A DNA stretch of 64,000 nt, taken from assembly GCF_035984415.1 (NCBI RefSeq), contig NZ_CP130720.1, forward strand, positions 5,146,001 to 5,210,000, read 5' to 3'. Within the stretch, counting starts at the first letter, position 1. Every line of letters starts with the position of its first letter. Under the pieces are notes generated by a model. That model saw only the letters and a program-made list of their open reading frames with translations, made no database searches and was not told the DNA's origin. The position numbers were made by a program, and so were the translations under genes. Shown piece by piece: positions 27,332-37,201 of the stretch. Source of the DNA: Streptomyces sp. NBC_01296 (GTDB taxonomy: Bacteria; Actinomycetota; Actinomycetes; Streptomycetales; Streptomycetaceae).

Positions 27332-28030
27332 ATGGGCGTACGGGTCATGGTGCTCGACGAGCACCGGCTGCTGGCCGAGGCGCTGGCCTCGGCTCTCAAG
27401 CTGCGCGGGCACCGGGTGCTGGCCGCGGCCGCCCCGGCCGCGGGCGCCGCCGAGCTGGTCATCAGCCGGGCGCCGGAGGTCTGCCTGCTGGGCACCGCCA
27501 CGCCCGCGGAGCCGGGGGTCTTCGAGCCGGTCGTCCGCATCAAGCGGGAGCGGCCGCAGATCGCCGTCGTCGTCCTCGGCCCGGTGCCGAGCCCGCGCGG
27601 GATCGCGGCCGCCTTCGCCGCCGGCGCCTCGGGGTACGTACGCCACGACGAGCGGATCGAAGGCGTGGAGCGGGCGCTGGCCAAGGCGCGCGCCGGGGAG
27701 GTCGCGATCTCCCCGCAGCTGCTCCAGGGGGCCTTCGCGGAGCTGCTCAACCCCGCCGCCCAGCCCGACGACGAGGGCAGCCGGCTGCTGCGGCTGCTGA
27801 CGCCGCGCGAGGTGGAGGTGCTGGTCCGGGTCGCCGAGGGCGAGGACACCCGGCTCATCGCCGCGGGCATGGAGATCGCACCGAGCACCGCCCGTACGCA
27901 TGTCCAGCGGGTGCTGATGAAACTGGGCGTCGGCTCCCGGCTGGAGGCGGCCGCGCTGGCCGCCCGGACCGGTCTGCTGGACCGGGCGGGGCCGGTGCCG
28001 GTGGCCGCCGATTTCCCCGGAGGCCCGTAA
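27332..28030 (+). CDS. LuxR-family regulator with degenerate receiver domain
   Basis: Protein of 232 residues laid out like a NarL/FixJ response regulator. The C-terminal half is a normal LuxR helix-turn-helix (LTPREVEVLVRVAEGEDTRL, then IAPSTARTHVQRVLMKLGVG). The N-terminal receiver (~1-120) is altered at its phosphorylation site: the acidic pair is D9-E10, but the phospho-acceptor position is Gly54 (VCLLGTATP) and the conserved Lys is Arg (GASGYVRHDE). It therefore cannot be phosphorylated in the usual way and may sense a small molecule or a protein partner. No kinase gene is adjacent. Start is ATG at 27332 after a G-rich stretch. Confidence 0.85.
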   Translation: MGVRVMVLDEHRLLAEALASALKLRGHRVLAAAAPAAGAAELVISRAPEVCLLGTATPAEPGVFEPVVRIKRERPQIAVVVLGPVPSPRGIAAAFAAGASGYVRHDERIEGVERALAKARAGEVAISPQLLQGAFAELLNPAAQPDDEGSRLLRLLTPREVEVLVRVAEGEDTRLIAAGMEIAPSTARTHVQRVLMKLGVGSRLEAAALAARTGLLDRAGPVPVAADFPGGP

Positions 28031-28098
28031 TCCGGTAAGCCAGTGACCGGCATGTGCACGCACCCCGCGTGCATCCCCCTGCGAGAGGCAGTAGGCGA

Positions 28099-29073
28099 GT
28101 GAGCAAGACGGCGTCATCTAAGTACATGGTCACCGGCGGCGCCGGATACGTCGGCAGCGTCGTCGCGGCGCACCTTCTGGAGGCCGGGCACGAGGTCACG
28201 GTCCTCGACGACCTCTCCACCGGCTTCCGCGAGGGAGTCCCGGCGGGCGCGGCCTTCATCGAGGGCCGGATCCAGGACGCCGACCGTTACCTGGACGCTT
28301 CCTACGACGCGGTGCTGCACTTCGCGGCGTCCTCGCAGGTCGGCGAGTCCGTCGTCAATCCGGGCAAGTACTGGGAGAACAACGTCGGCGGCACGCTCGC
28401 CCTGCTCGCCGCGATGCGCGGGGCCGGGGTGCGCAAGCTGGTGTTCTCCTCCACCGCCGCCACCTACGGCGAGCCCACCGAGGGCCTGCTCACCGAGGAA
28501 TCGGTCACCAAGCCCACCAACCCGTACGGCGCCTCGAAGCTGGCCGTCGACCACATGATCGCGGGGGAGTGCGCGGCGCACGGCGTCGCGGCGGTCTCGC
28601 TGCGCTACTTCAACGTGGCGGGCGCGTACGGGGAGTTCGGCGAGCGGCACGACCCCGAGACCCACCTGATCCCGCTGGTGCTCCAGGTCGCGCTGGGCGA
28701 GCGGGAGTCGATCTCGGTGTTCGGCGAGGACTACCCGACCCCGGACGGCACCTGCGTCCGCGACTACATCCACGTGGCCGACCTGGCGGAGGCCCACCTG
28801 GCCGCCCTGGAGGCCGCCACCGCGGGCGAGCACCTGATCTGCAACCTCGGCAACGGCAACGGCTTCTCGGTCCGCGAGGTCGTCGAGACGGTCCGCAAGG
28901 TCACGGGCGCGGAGATCCCCGAGGTCGTCGCCCCGCGCCGGGCCGGCGACCCGGCGGTGCTCGTCGCCTCGGCGCGCGCCGCCCACGAGAAGCTCGGCTG
29001 GACCCCGGCCCGCTCGGACCTCACCGGCATCATCACGGACGCCTGGAACTTCACGCGCAAGCACCGTTCCTGA
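28099..29073 (+). CDS. galE: UDP-glucose 4-epimerase (GalE family)
   Basis: NAD-dependent SDR enzyme of 324 residues interconverting UDP-glucose and UDP-galactose (or a related UDP-sugar). Motifs: MVTGGAGYVGSVVAAHL (Rossmann G-x-x-G-x-x-G), VLDDLSTGFREGVP, VLHFAASSQVGESV, the catalytic SSTAATYGEP and NPYGASKLAVD (Y-x3-K), SLRYFNVAGAYGEFGE and DGTCVRDYIHVADLA. Start chosen is GTG at 28099 after GCGAGAGGCAGTAGGCGA; an ATG at 28126 would begin right at the nucleotide-binding loop and seems too late. The exact sugar is not certain, so galE is a family-level name. A strong hairpin follows. Confidence 0.88.
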   Translation: MSKTASSKYMVTGGAGYVGSVVAAHLLEAGHEVTVLDDLSTGFREGVPAGAAFIEGRIQDADRYLDASYDAVLHFAASSQVGESVVNPGKYWENNVGGTLALLAAMRGAGVRKLVFSSTAATYGEPTEGLLTEESVTKPTNPYGASKLAVDHMIAGECAAHGVAAVSLRYFNVAGAYGEFGERHDPETHLIPLVLQVALGERESISVFGEDYPTPDGTCVRDYIHVADLAEAHLAALEAATAGEHLICNLGNGNGFSVREVVETVRKVTGAEIPEVVAPRRAGDPAVLVASARAAHEKLGWTPARSDLTGIITDAWNFTRKHRS

Positions 29074-29093
29074 CTCCTTGCCGCACCCGCTCA

Positions 29094-29129
29094 CCGCGCC
29101 CCCCGCACCCGACGGTGCGGGGGGCGCGG
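29094..29129 (+). terminator. Strong hairpin after epimerase
   Basis: Perfect 16-bp arms (29094-29109 and 29114-29129) with loop CGAC, 20 bases past the epimerase stop. Confidence 0.8.
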
Positions 29130-29566
29130 CGCGTGGGGCGGCGTGCGCAGGGAGCGCGAGCGCGCGGGTCGGCGCCGTGGGCGGGCGCGGTGCGCGGGCG
29201 CCCGGCGTGTACACGCCGGGTGAAATGCCCTCCGTGCAACTGCCCGTGGCACACGCCGGTCGGAAACCGCCTTCCAGACCTTCCGGACCGTCGAATTCAG
29301 GCCACCCCGCACCGCGTTCGTCACTGCCCAGCCGGAAAATCGCTCGGAAAACTTCTGCTATTCGGCCAACCGCGAGCCGTGACCCGTTCTACGCTGATGC
29401 GTGACGCCGGTGGGGGCCGGTGTTGATTCAGGGGTCGAGACACGCCGGGTACGGCGTCCGGTCCGGGGTAGTGCAGAGATGTCTCGGCGGCGGCCGCGGC
29501 AGCTGCGGATCACCCGGTCCGGGCGCCGTACCCGCAGTCGTCCGTTCCCCGACCCTTGGGGGTTTT
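29130..29566. other. Non-coding interval with a 20-bp palindrome
   Basis: About 440 bases with no credible gene between the epimerase terminator and the response regulator start. It holds the perfect palindrome CCCGGCGTGTACACGCCGGG at 29201-29220 and a relatively A/T-rich stretch (29280-29400) that may contain the response regulator promoter, implying a leader of 150 bases or more. No riboswitch or RNA family was recognised. Confidence 0.5.
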
Positions 29567-30331
29567 GTGGTTCGCATCCGGGTTCTCGTGGTCGACGATC
29601 ACCGCATCTTCGCCGAATCGCTCGCAGCCGCGCTCGCGGCCGAGCCCGACGTGGACGTGTCCGCGGCCGGCAGCGGCCCCGCCGCGCTGCGCTGCCTCGA
29701 ACGGGCGGTGGCCGAGGGCCGCCGCTTCGACGTCCTGCTGGTCGACGCCGATCTCGGCGCCGCCGCCGGGGCCGTGCCCGCCCAGCGCGAATCGGGCTCC
29801 GGGCCACCGCCCGGCGCGGACGGGATCGCGCTGGTCGCCGGGGTGCGGGTGTCCCACCCCGGGGTCCGCACCGTCGTGCTCGCCGAGCGCGACGACCCGC
29901 GCCGGGCCGCGCTCGCCCTGCAGGCAGGGGCTTCCGGCTGGGTGGCGAAGGACTGCTCGCTCTCGCGGCTGCTCGCCGTCATCCGCGGGGTCCTGCGCGA
30001 GGAGACCCACCTCCCGCCCGCGCTGCTCACCGGAGTACTCCGCGAACTGACCGCTGCGCGCAAGCACCGTACGGACAGCGAGCGGCTCGTCGAGTCCCTC
30101 ACGCCGCGGGAGCACGAGGTGCTGCGCTGCATGGTGGCGGGGCTGGGCCGCAAGGACGTGGCGGCGCGGCTGTTCCTGTCCCCGCACACCGTCCGCACGC
30201 ACATGCAGAACGTGCTGGGCAAGCTCGGAGTGCACTCCACGCTGGCGGCGGTGGCACTGGCCCGGCGGGCCGGGGTGCGGCCGGCCGATCTAGCCGGGGA
30301 TGTTGTCGAACGGAGCGGTCAACTGGCGTAG
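29567..30331 (+). CDS. Orphan NarL/LuxR-type response regulator
   Basis: Protein of 254 residues with an intact receiver domain: RVLVVDDHRIFAESL (D10-D11), phospho-acceptor D60 in FDVLLVDADLG and Lys in GWVAKDCS. A LuxR helix-turn-helix follows (SLTPREHEVLRCMVAGLGRK, LSPHTVRTHMQNVLGKLGVH). There is an unusual Pro/Gly-rich insertion (AAGAVPAQRESGSGPPPGAD) right after the phosphorylation site. Start chosen is GTG at 29567 because homology begins there and GGGGG lies just upstream; an earlier in-frame ATG at 29420 would add 49 unlikely residues. No histidine kinase is next to it. Its last 42 bases overlap the end of the convergent tamR gene. Confidence 0.87.
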   Translation: MVRIRVLVVDDHRIFAESLAAALAAEPDVDVSAAGSGPAALRCLERAVAEGRRFDVLLVDADLGAAAGAVPAQRESGSGPPPGADGIALVAGVRVSHPGVRTVVLAERDDPRRAALALQAGASGWVAKDCSLSRLLAVIRGVLREETHLPPALLTGVLRELTAARKHRTDSERLVESLTPREHEVLRCMVAGLGRKDVAARLFLSPHTVRTHMQNVLGKLGVHSTLAAVALARRAGVRPADLAGDVVERSGQLA

Positions 30332-30787
30332 CAGCGCCGCGAGGTCGCCGCGCTGGGCCTGGGAGAGCTGGGCGAGGATCGCCCGCTCCTGGGCCAGCAG
30401 GCCGGCCAGGGCCTGGTCGGCGCGGTCGCGGCCCTCCGGTGTGAGGCGGACCAGCACCCCCCGCCGGTCGTTGGGGTCGGGCAGCCGCTCGACGAGGCCC
30501 TTCTTCGCGAGCCGGTCGATGCGGTTCGTCATGGTGCCGGAGGTGACCAGCGTCTGCGTCAGCAGCTGGCCGGGCGAGAGCTGGTAGGGCGCGCCGGCGC
30601 GGCGCAGCGACGTCAGGACGTCGAACTCCCAGGGCTCCAGGCCGTGCTCGGAGAAGGCGAGCCTGCGGGCGCGGTCGAGGTGCCGGGCGAGCCTGCTGAC
30701 GCGGCTCAGCACTTCGAGCGGTTCCACGTCGAGGTCAGGGCGCTCCCGCCGCCATGCCGCGACCAATCGGTCGACCTCGTCCTCCAT
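30290..30787 (-). CDS. tamR: MarR-family regulator TamR
   Basis: Winged-helix repressor of 165 residues. A long N-terminal helix with Trp (EVDRLVAAWRRERPDLDVEP) precedes the MarR core, as in the HucR/UrtR/TamR subgroup. The recognition region is TSGTMTNRIDRLAKKGLVER, and the wing is LPDPNDRRGVLVRLTPEGR. It is divergent from a trans-aconitate methyltransferase gene across an intergenic region with palindromes. From memory, S. coelicolor TamR is a citrate/trans-aconitate-responsive MarR protein that controls tam and TCA-cycle genes under oxidative stress. Start is ATG at 30787. Its 3' end overlaps the convergent response regulator by 42 bases, so both C-termini share antisense DNA. Confidence 0.85.
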   Translation of the reverse strand: MEDEVDRLVAAWRRERPDLDVEPLEVLSRVSRLARHLDRARRLAFSEHGLEPWEFDVLTSLRRAGAPYQLSPGQLLTQTLVTSGTMTNRIDRLAKKGLVERLPDPNDRRGVLVRLTPEGRDRADQALAGLLAQERAILAQLSQAQRGDLAALLRQLTAPFDNIPG

Positions 30788-30851
30788 GCCGATCAGTGTA
30801 AGGGGTCTGTCGACGTGAAGTCTCTTCAAATCGAGGATCTCGGCCATGGAT

Positions 30852-30882
30852 ATCTCGAGATCGGGAATCTTGACGTCAAGAT
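30852..30882. promoter_or_regulatory. Palindromes in the tamR-tam intergenic region
   Basis: ATCTCGAGAT (30852-30861) and the perfect 16-bp palindrome ATCTTGACGTCAAGAT (30867-30882) lie between the divergent tamR and tam genes, in an A/T-richer stretch. The longer one has the size and half-site form (TTGA/TCAA) of MarR-family operators. Binding by TamR is inferred from position and from the known autoregulation of this pair in S. coelicolor. Confidence 0.7.
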
Positions 30883-30962
30883 ATATTTTGGGCGACGATG
30901 GGCATGGAGGGGGCCGGAACGGCTTCCGCTTCCGCCCGCCCCGCCAGTAGGGAGGCTCGAAC

Positions 30963-31820
30963 ATGCATTCCGATATCGCGTCGGCAAGGATCCCCACGGC
31001 CACCACCCACGCCGCGCCCACCTGGGACCCCCAGCAATACCTCCGGCACGCCGGACACCGAACCCGCCCCTTCCTCGACCTCCTGAACCGGATACCCGAA
31101 CTCCCCACCCGCCCCGCCCGCATCGCCGACCTCGGCTGCGGCCCCGGCAACGTCACCGCGCTGCTCGCCGAACGCTGGCCCGAGGCCCACATCACCGGCT
31201 TCGACCTCTCCCCCGAAATGCTCCGGCGCGCCACCGACGAGTACGCGGGCAAGACCGCCGGCGGCGGCAGCCTCGACTTCCACCACGGAGACCTCGCGAG
31301 CTGGCTCCCCGAGGAGCCGTACGACCTGATCGTCTCCAACGCCGCCCTCCAGTGGGTCCCGAGCCACCCCGGCTCCTTCGCCGCCTGGATCAACGGACTG
31401 CGCCCCGGCGGCACCTTCGCCCTCCAGATCCCCGGCAACTTCACCGCCCCCAGCCACGCCCTGCTCGCCGAGCTGTGCGACACCCCGCGCTGGCGGGGCC
31501 GGCTCGCCGGCCACGGCGCCCGCTACATCCACCTCCTCGAACCCGCCGAGTACCTGGCCCGGTTCACCGAGCTGGGCTGCGCCGTCGACACCTGGGAGAC
31601 GACGTACCACCAGCTGCTGTCCGGCTCCGACCCGGTGCTCGACTGGGTCAAGGGAACCGCCCTGCGGCCCGTCCTGACCGCCCTCGGGAACGACCGGGGC
31701 GCCGTGGACGCCTTCCTCGCCGAGTACCGCGACCTGCTGCGCGAGGCCTACCCGCCCGGCCCGCGCGGCACGGTCTTCCCGTTCCGCCGCATCTTCGCCG
31801 TCGCCCGCAAGGAGCTCTGA
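30963..31820 (+). CDS. tam: Trans-aconitate 2-methyltransferase
   Basis: Class I SAM-dependent methyltransferase of 285 residues that esterifies trans-aconitate, a toxic by-product of aconitase failure that inhibits the TCA cycle. Motifs: RIADLGCGPGNVTALLAERW (SAM motif I), ITGFDLSPEMLRRA (motif II), YDLIVSNAALQWVPSH (motif IV; the S-N-A-A-L-Q-W is typical of Tam) and LRPGGTFALQIPGNF. Start ATG at 30963 follows GGGAGGC at good spacing. It is divergent from tamR and only two bases ahead of a VOC-family gene, with which it likely forms an operon ending at the hairpin at 32222. Confidence 0.9.
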   Translation: MHSDIASARIPTATTHAAPTWDPQQYLRHAGHRTRPFLDLLNRIPELPTRPARIADLGCGPGNVTALLAERWPEAHITGFDLSPEMLRRATDEYAGKTAGGGSLDFHHGDLASWLPEEPYDLIVSNAALQWVPSHPGSFAAWINGLRPGGTFALQIPGNFTAPSHALLAELCDTPRWRGRLAGHGARYIHLLEPAEYLARFTELGCAVDTWETTYHQLLSGSDPVLDWVKGTALRPVLTALGNDRGAVDAFLAEYRDLLREAYPPGPRGTVFPFRRIFAVARKEL

Positions 31821-31822
31821 CC

Positions 31823-32200
31823 GTGCTGACCGCAGTCGACCACGTCCAACTCGCCGCGCCCCCCGGCTCGGAGGACCGGCTCCGCGCGTACTACACCCAC
31901 GTCCTCGGCATGGCCGAGGTCCCCAAACCGCCCGTCCTCGCCGCCCGCGGAGGCTGCTGGTTCGCCGCCGGGCCGGTGCAGCTGCACCTGGGCGTCGAGG
32001 AGGACTTCCGGCCCGCCCGCAAGGCGCACCCGGGGCTGCGGGTGACCGGGATCGAGGCGTACGCGCGCAGACTGGAGGAACGGGGCGCCGAGGTCGTCTG
32101 GGACGACAACCTGCCGGGGCACCGCCGCTTCTACTCCGAGGACCCCGTCGGCAACCGGATCGAGTTCTTGGAAGCGCGCGGCCCGGAGCCCCTGGCCTGA
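31823..32200 (+). CDS. VOC-family (glyoxalase-like) protein
   Basis: Single-domain VOC protein of 125 residues. It opens LTAVDHVQLAAPPGSEDRLRA (first metal His), continues YYTHVLGMAEVPKP and LHLGVEEDF, and ends YSEDPVGNRIEFLEARG with the usual Glu ligand. It is probably a small metal-dependent lyase, dioxygenase or resistance-type binding protein; the substrate is unknown. Start GTG at 31823 follows the tam stop by two bases, so it is co-translated with tam and presumably belongs to the TamR regulon. Confidence 0.85.
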   Translation: MLTAVDHVQLAAPPGSEDRLRAYYTHVLGMAEVPKPPVLAARGGCWFAAGPVQLHLGVEEDFRPARKAHPGLRVTGIEAYARRLEERGAEVVWDDNLPGHRRFYSEDPVGNRIEFLEARGPEPLA

Positions 32201-32221
32201 CCTCCGCCGGGCACGGTGCAA

Positions 32222-32269
32222 CGCGACGGCGCCCCGCCACCGGATCTCCGGTGACGGGGCGCCGTCGCG
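32222..32269. terminator. Bidirectional terminator hairpin
   Basis: 22-bp arms with one mismatch (32222-32243 and 32248-32269), loop ATCT, between the convergent VOC and TetR genes. Confidence 0.8.
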
Positions 32270-32292
32270 TCGTACCCACCGCGGCCGCGGGC

Positions 32293-32967
32293 TCAGCTCT
32301 TGCGGTGGCCCACCAGCCGCGGCTTCGACTCCAGCCCGTCCAGCCCGTGCCAGGCCAGGTTGACCAGGTGCGCCGCGACCTCCGCCTTCTTCGGCCGGCG
32401 CACGTCCAGCCACCACTGCCCGGTCAGCGCGACCATCCCGACCAGCGCCTGCGCGTACAGCGGGGCCAGCTTCGGGTCGAACCCGCGCGCCTTGAACTCC
32501 AGCCCCAGGATGTCCTCGACCTGCGTGGCGATGTCGCTGATCAGCGAGGCGAACGTACCCGTCGACTGGGCGACCGGGGAGTCCCGGACGAGGATCCGGA
32601 AGCCGTCCGTGTACGACTCGATGTAGTCCAGCAGCGCGAACGCGGCCTGCTCCAGCAGCTCCCGCGGATGCCCGGCCGTCAGCGCGCCCGTCACCCCGTC
32701 CAGCAGCTGGCGCATCTCCCGGTCCACGACGACCGCGTACAGGCCCTCCTTGCCCCCGAAGTGCTCGTACACCACCGGCTTGGACACCCCGGCCTTCGCC
32801 GCGATCTCCTCCACCGACGTGCCCTCGAAGCCCTTCTCGGCGAACAAGGCGCGGCCGATGTCCAGCAGTTGCTGACGCCGTTCGGCGCCCGTCATCCGGA
32901 CCCGGCGGCCGCGCCGGGGCTTGTCGCTGCTGGAACTGCTGCCGTCGATCGCCACGTCCCCCATCAT
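32293..32967 (-). CDS. TetR-family regulator coupled to desaturase
   Basis: Protein of 224 residues. A Ser-rich and Arg-rich N-terminus (SSSSSDKPRRGRRVRMTGAE) leads to the helix-turn-helix (RALFAEKGFEGTSVEEIAAK, AGVSKPVVYEHFGGKEGLYA). The large C-terminal ligand domain (residues ~80-215) is typical of TetR regulators of lipid metabolism (phrases DYIESYTDGFRILVRDS, ALVGMVALTGQWWLDVRRPK). Start is ATG at 32967, overlapping the stop of the upstream desaturase gene by ATGA. It is therefore made from the desaturase mRNA and probably represses that same operon in response to acyl-CoA composition. The ligand is inferred, not seen. Confidence 0.88.
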   Translation of the reverse strand: MMGDVAIDGSSSSSDKPRRGRRVRMTGAERRQQLLDIGRALFAEKGFEGTSVEEIAAKAGVSKPVVYEHFGGKEGLYAVVVDREMRQLLDGVTGALTAGHPRELLEQAAFALLDYIESYTDGFRILVRDSPVAQSTGTFASLISDIATQVEDILGLEFKARGFDPKLAPLYAQALVGMVALTGQWWLDVRRPKKAEVAAHLVNLAWHGLDGLESKPRLVGHRKS

Positions 32968-33950
32968 GCCGCGTTCGACGCGTTTTCCCTGCGCCGGGCA
33001 TCGATGCGGTCCCTGGACGGCCAGCGCACGTCCGTCGCCCAGCCGGCCAGCTCGAACCAGCGGATCAGCCGGGCGCTGGAGTCGACCTGGCCGCGCAGGA
33101 CGCCGTGCCGGGCCGACGTCGGGTCCGCGTGGTGCAGGTTGTGCCAGGACTCCCCGCACGAGAGCACCGCCAGCCACCACACGTTGCCGGAGCGGTCCCG
33201 CGACTTGAACGGCCGCTTGCCCACCGCGTGGCAGATCGAATTGATCGACCACGTCACGTGGTGCAGCAGCGCCACGCGCACGAGGGAGCCCCAGAAGAAC
33301 GCCGTGAACGCACCCCACCACGACATCGTCACCAGGCCGCCGACCAGCGGCGGGATCGCCAGCGAGACGATCGTCCACAGGACGAAGTCACGCGAGATCC
33401 GCCGGATCGCCGGGTCCTTGACCAGGTCCGGGGCGTACTTCTGCTGGTTGGTCTGCTCCTCGTCGAAGAGCCATCCGATGTGCGCCCACCACAGCCCCTT
33501 CATCAGCGCCGGGACCGTCTCCCCGAACCGCCACGGCGAATGCGGGTCGCCCTCGTGGTCGGAGAACTTGTGGTGCTTGCGGTGGTCGGCCACCCAGCGC
33601 ACCAGCGGCCCCTCCACCGCCATCGAACCCATCACGGCCAGCACGATCCGCAGCGGCCGCTTCGCCTTGAAGGAACCGTGCGTGAAGTACCGGTGGAAGC
33701 CGATGGTGATGCCGTGGCAGGCCAGGAAGTACATGAACACCATCAGGCCGAGATCCAGCCAGCTCACCCCCCAGCCCCAGACCAGCGGAATCGCCGCCAG
33801 CAGCGCCAGGAAGGGAACGGCGATGAACAGCAGCAGCGCGATCTGCTCGACGGACCGTTTGCTCTCGCCTCCGAGGGTCGCGGAGGGCGCGGGGGAATCG
33901 GAATCGGAGGTCGCGGAGGCGTCCTCGATCAGCTCGGGACTGGTGGTCAT
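32964..33950 (-). CDS. Membrane acyl-CoA delta-9-type fatty acid desaturase
   Basis: Membrane di-iron desaturase of 328 residues that inserts a double bond into saturated acyl chains, adjusting membrane fluidity. The three histidine boxes are present: H86-R-Y-F-T-H91, H123-R-K-H126-H127, and ESWHNLHHADPTSARHG near residue 265, with NSICHAVGKRPF before the last. Four hydrophobic segments surround them (LLLFIAVPFLALLAAIPLVW, LGLMVFMYFLACHGITIG and others). The N-terminal ~30 residues are Ser/Asp-rich and cytosolic. Start is ATG at 33950. Oxygen and an electron donor (ferredoxin or similar) are needed; no reductase gene lies nearby. It is co-translated with the TetR regulator. Confidence 0.93.
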   Translation of the reverse strand: MTTSPELIEDASATSDSDSPAPSATLGGESKRSVEQIALLLFIAVPFLALLAAIPLVWGWGVSWLDLGLMVFMYFLACHGITIGFHRYFTHGSFKAKRPLRIVLAVMGSMAVEGPLVRWVADHRKHHKFSDHEGDPHSPWRFGETVPALMKGLWWAHIGWLFDEEQTNQQKYAPDLVKDPAIRRISRDFVLWTIVSLAIPPLVGGLVTMSWWGAFTAFFWGSLVRVALLHHVTWSINSICHAVGKRPFKSRDRSGNVWWLAVLSCGESWHNLHHADPTSARHGVLRGQVDSSARLIRWFELAGWATDVRWPSRDRIDARRRENASNAA

Positions 33951-33976
33951 GAGGGTCCCCTGGGGGGTGAGGAATC

Positions 33977-33999
33977 GGCAGGCGCCCTGGGCGCCTGCC
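33977..33999 (-). repeat. Leader hairpin of the desaturase gene
   Basis: Perfect 10-bp arms (GGCAGGCGCC at 33977-33986, GGCGCCTGCC at 33990-33999) with a 3-base loop, about 30 bases upstream of the desaturase start. If it is in the transcript it could affect initiation. Confidence 0.4.
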
Positions 34000-34016
34000 C
34001 CGGCTACGGACGCGTA

Positions 34017-34034
34017 ACCTACGGCATCGTAAGT
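34017..34034. promoter_or_regulatory. Candidate operator of the desaturase/TetR operon
   Basis: Imperfect inverted repeat ACCTACGG-CA-TCGTAAGT (34017-34024 and 34027-34034), 6 of 8 positions symmetrical, with another CTACGG just upstream (34003-34008). It sits about 70-85 bases before the desaturase start. Its form (CTACGG/CCGTAG half-sites) fits a TetR-family lipid regulator. Confidence 0.45.
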
Positions 34035-34333
34035 ATGGCAAAGCCGCGGCCGGGGACAAGGGGAGCACGGCGGGCCCGGGGCGCTCGAAACGGCGCCCGC
34101 CCTGGCCCGCGCGCCGCCTGGTGAGACGTTTAGCGGGCCGCGAGCCGATGACACCTATCCTGGTGTCGTCGGACAGCGCGGTCCGCACGGGCAGCCGAGC
34201 TGCGCATCAGGTGGGGGACACCCCCGGGGCCCCCTCCCAGCCGTGGCTGGGGGAGGAATTCCGGGACGCACACCCCCGCGCACCCCGGAGCCCACCTCCC
34301 AGTAGCGCTCGAACACTGCAAGGAGCCGCACCT
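34035..34333. other. Intergenic region with palindromic repeat before ppc
   Basis: Together with 33951-34034 this is a 383-base gap between divergent genes. The desaturase promoter side is described separately. The ppc side carries a short G/C-rich palindromic repeat (34211-34256) and the ppc Shine-Dalgarno. No gene or RNA family was recognised. Confidence 0.5.
34211..34256. repeat. Short Streptomyces palindromic repeat in ppc leader
   Basis: GTGGGGGACACCCCCGGGG followed by CCCCTCCCAGCC and GGCTGGGGGAGG. The inner part folds as CTCCCAGCC-GT-GGCTGGGGGAG. It is related to the element inside the CbiM/NikM gene (6440-6476). It lies ~80 bases before the ppc start and could act as an attenuator if transcribed. 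Confidence 0.55.
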
Positions 34334-37099
<2,766 letters not shown>

Positions 37100-37107
37100 C
37101 GCCGCCG

Positions 37108-37151
37108 GGTATCCGTGTCCGTCACCCTTTGTGATGACGGACACGGATACC
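37108..37151 (+). terminator. Strong hairpin after ppc
   Basis: Perfect 17-bp arms (37108-37124 and 37135-37151), 10-base loop, eight bases past the ppc stop. Confidence 0.85.
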
Positions 37152-37201
37152 GGCCGCTACCGTGGACGTCCAGGACCGCAATCCCGTCCATGGGAGCAAC
37201 C

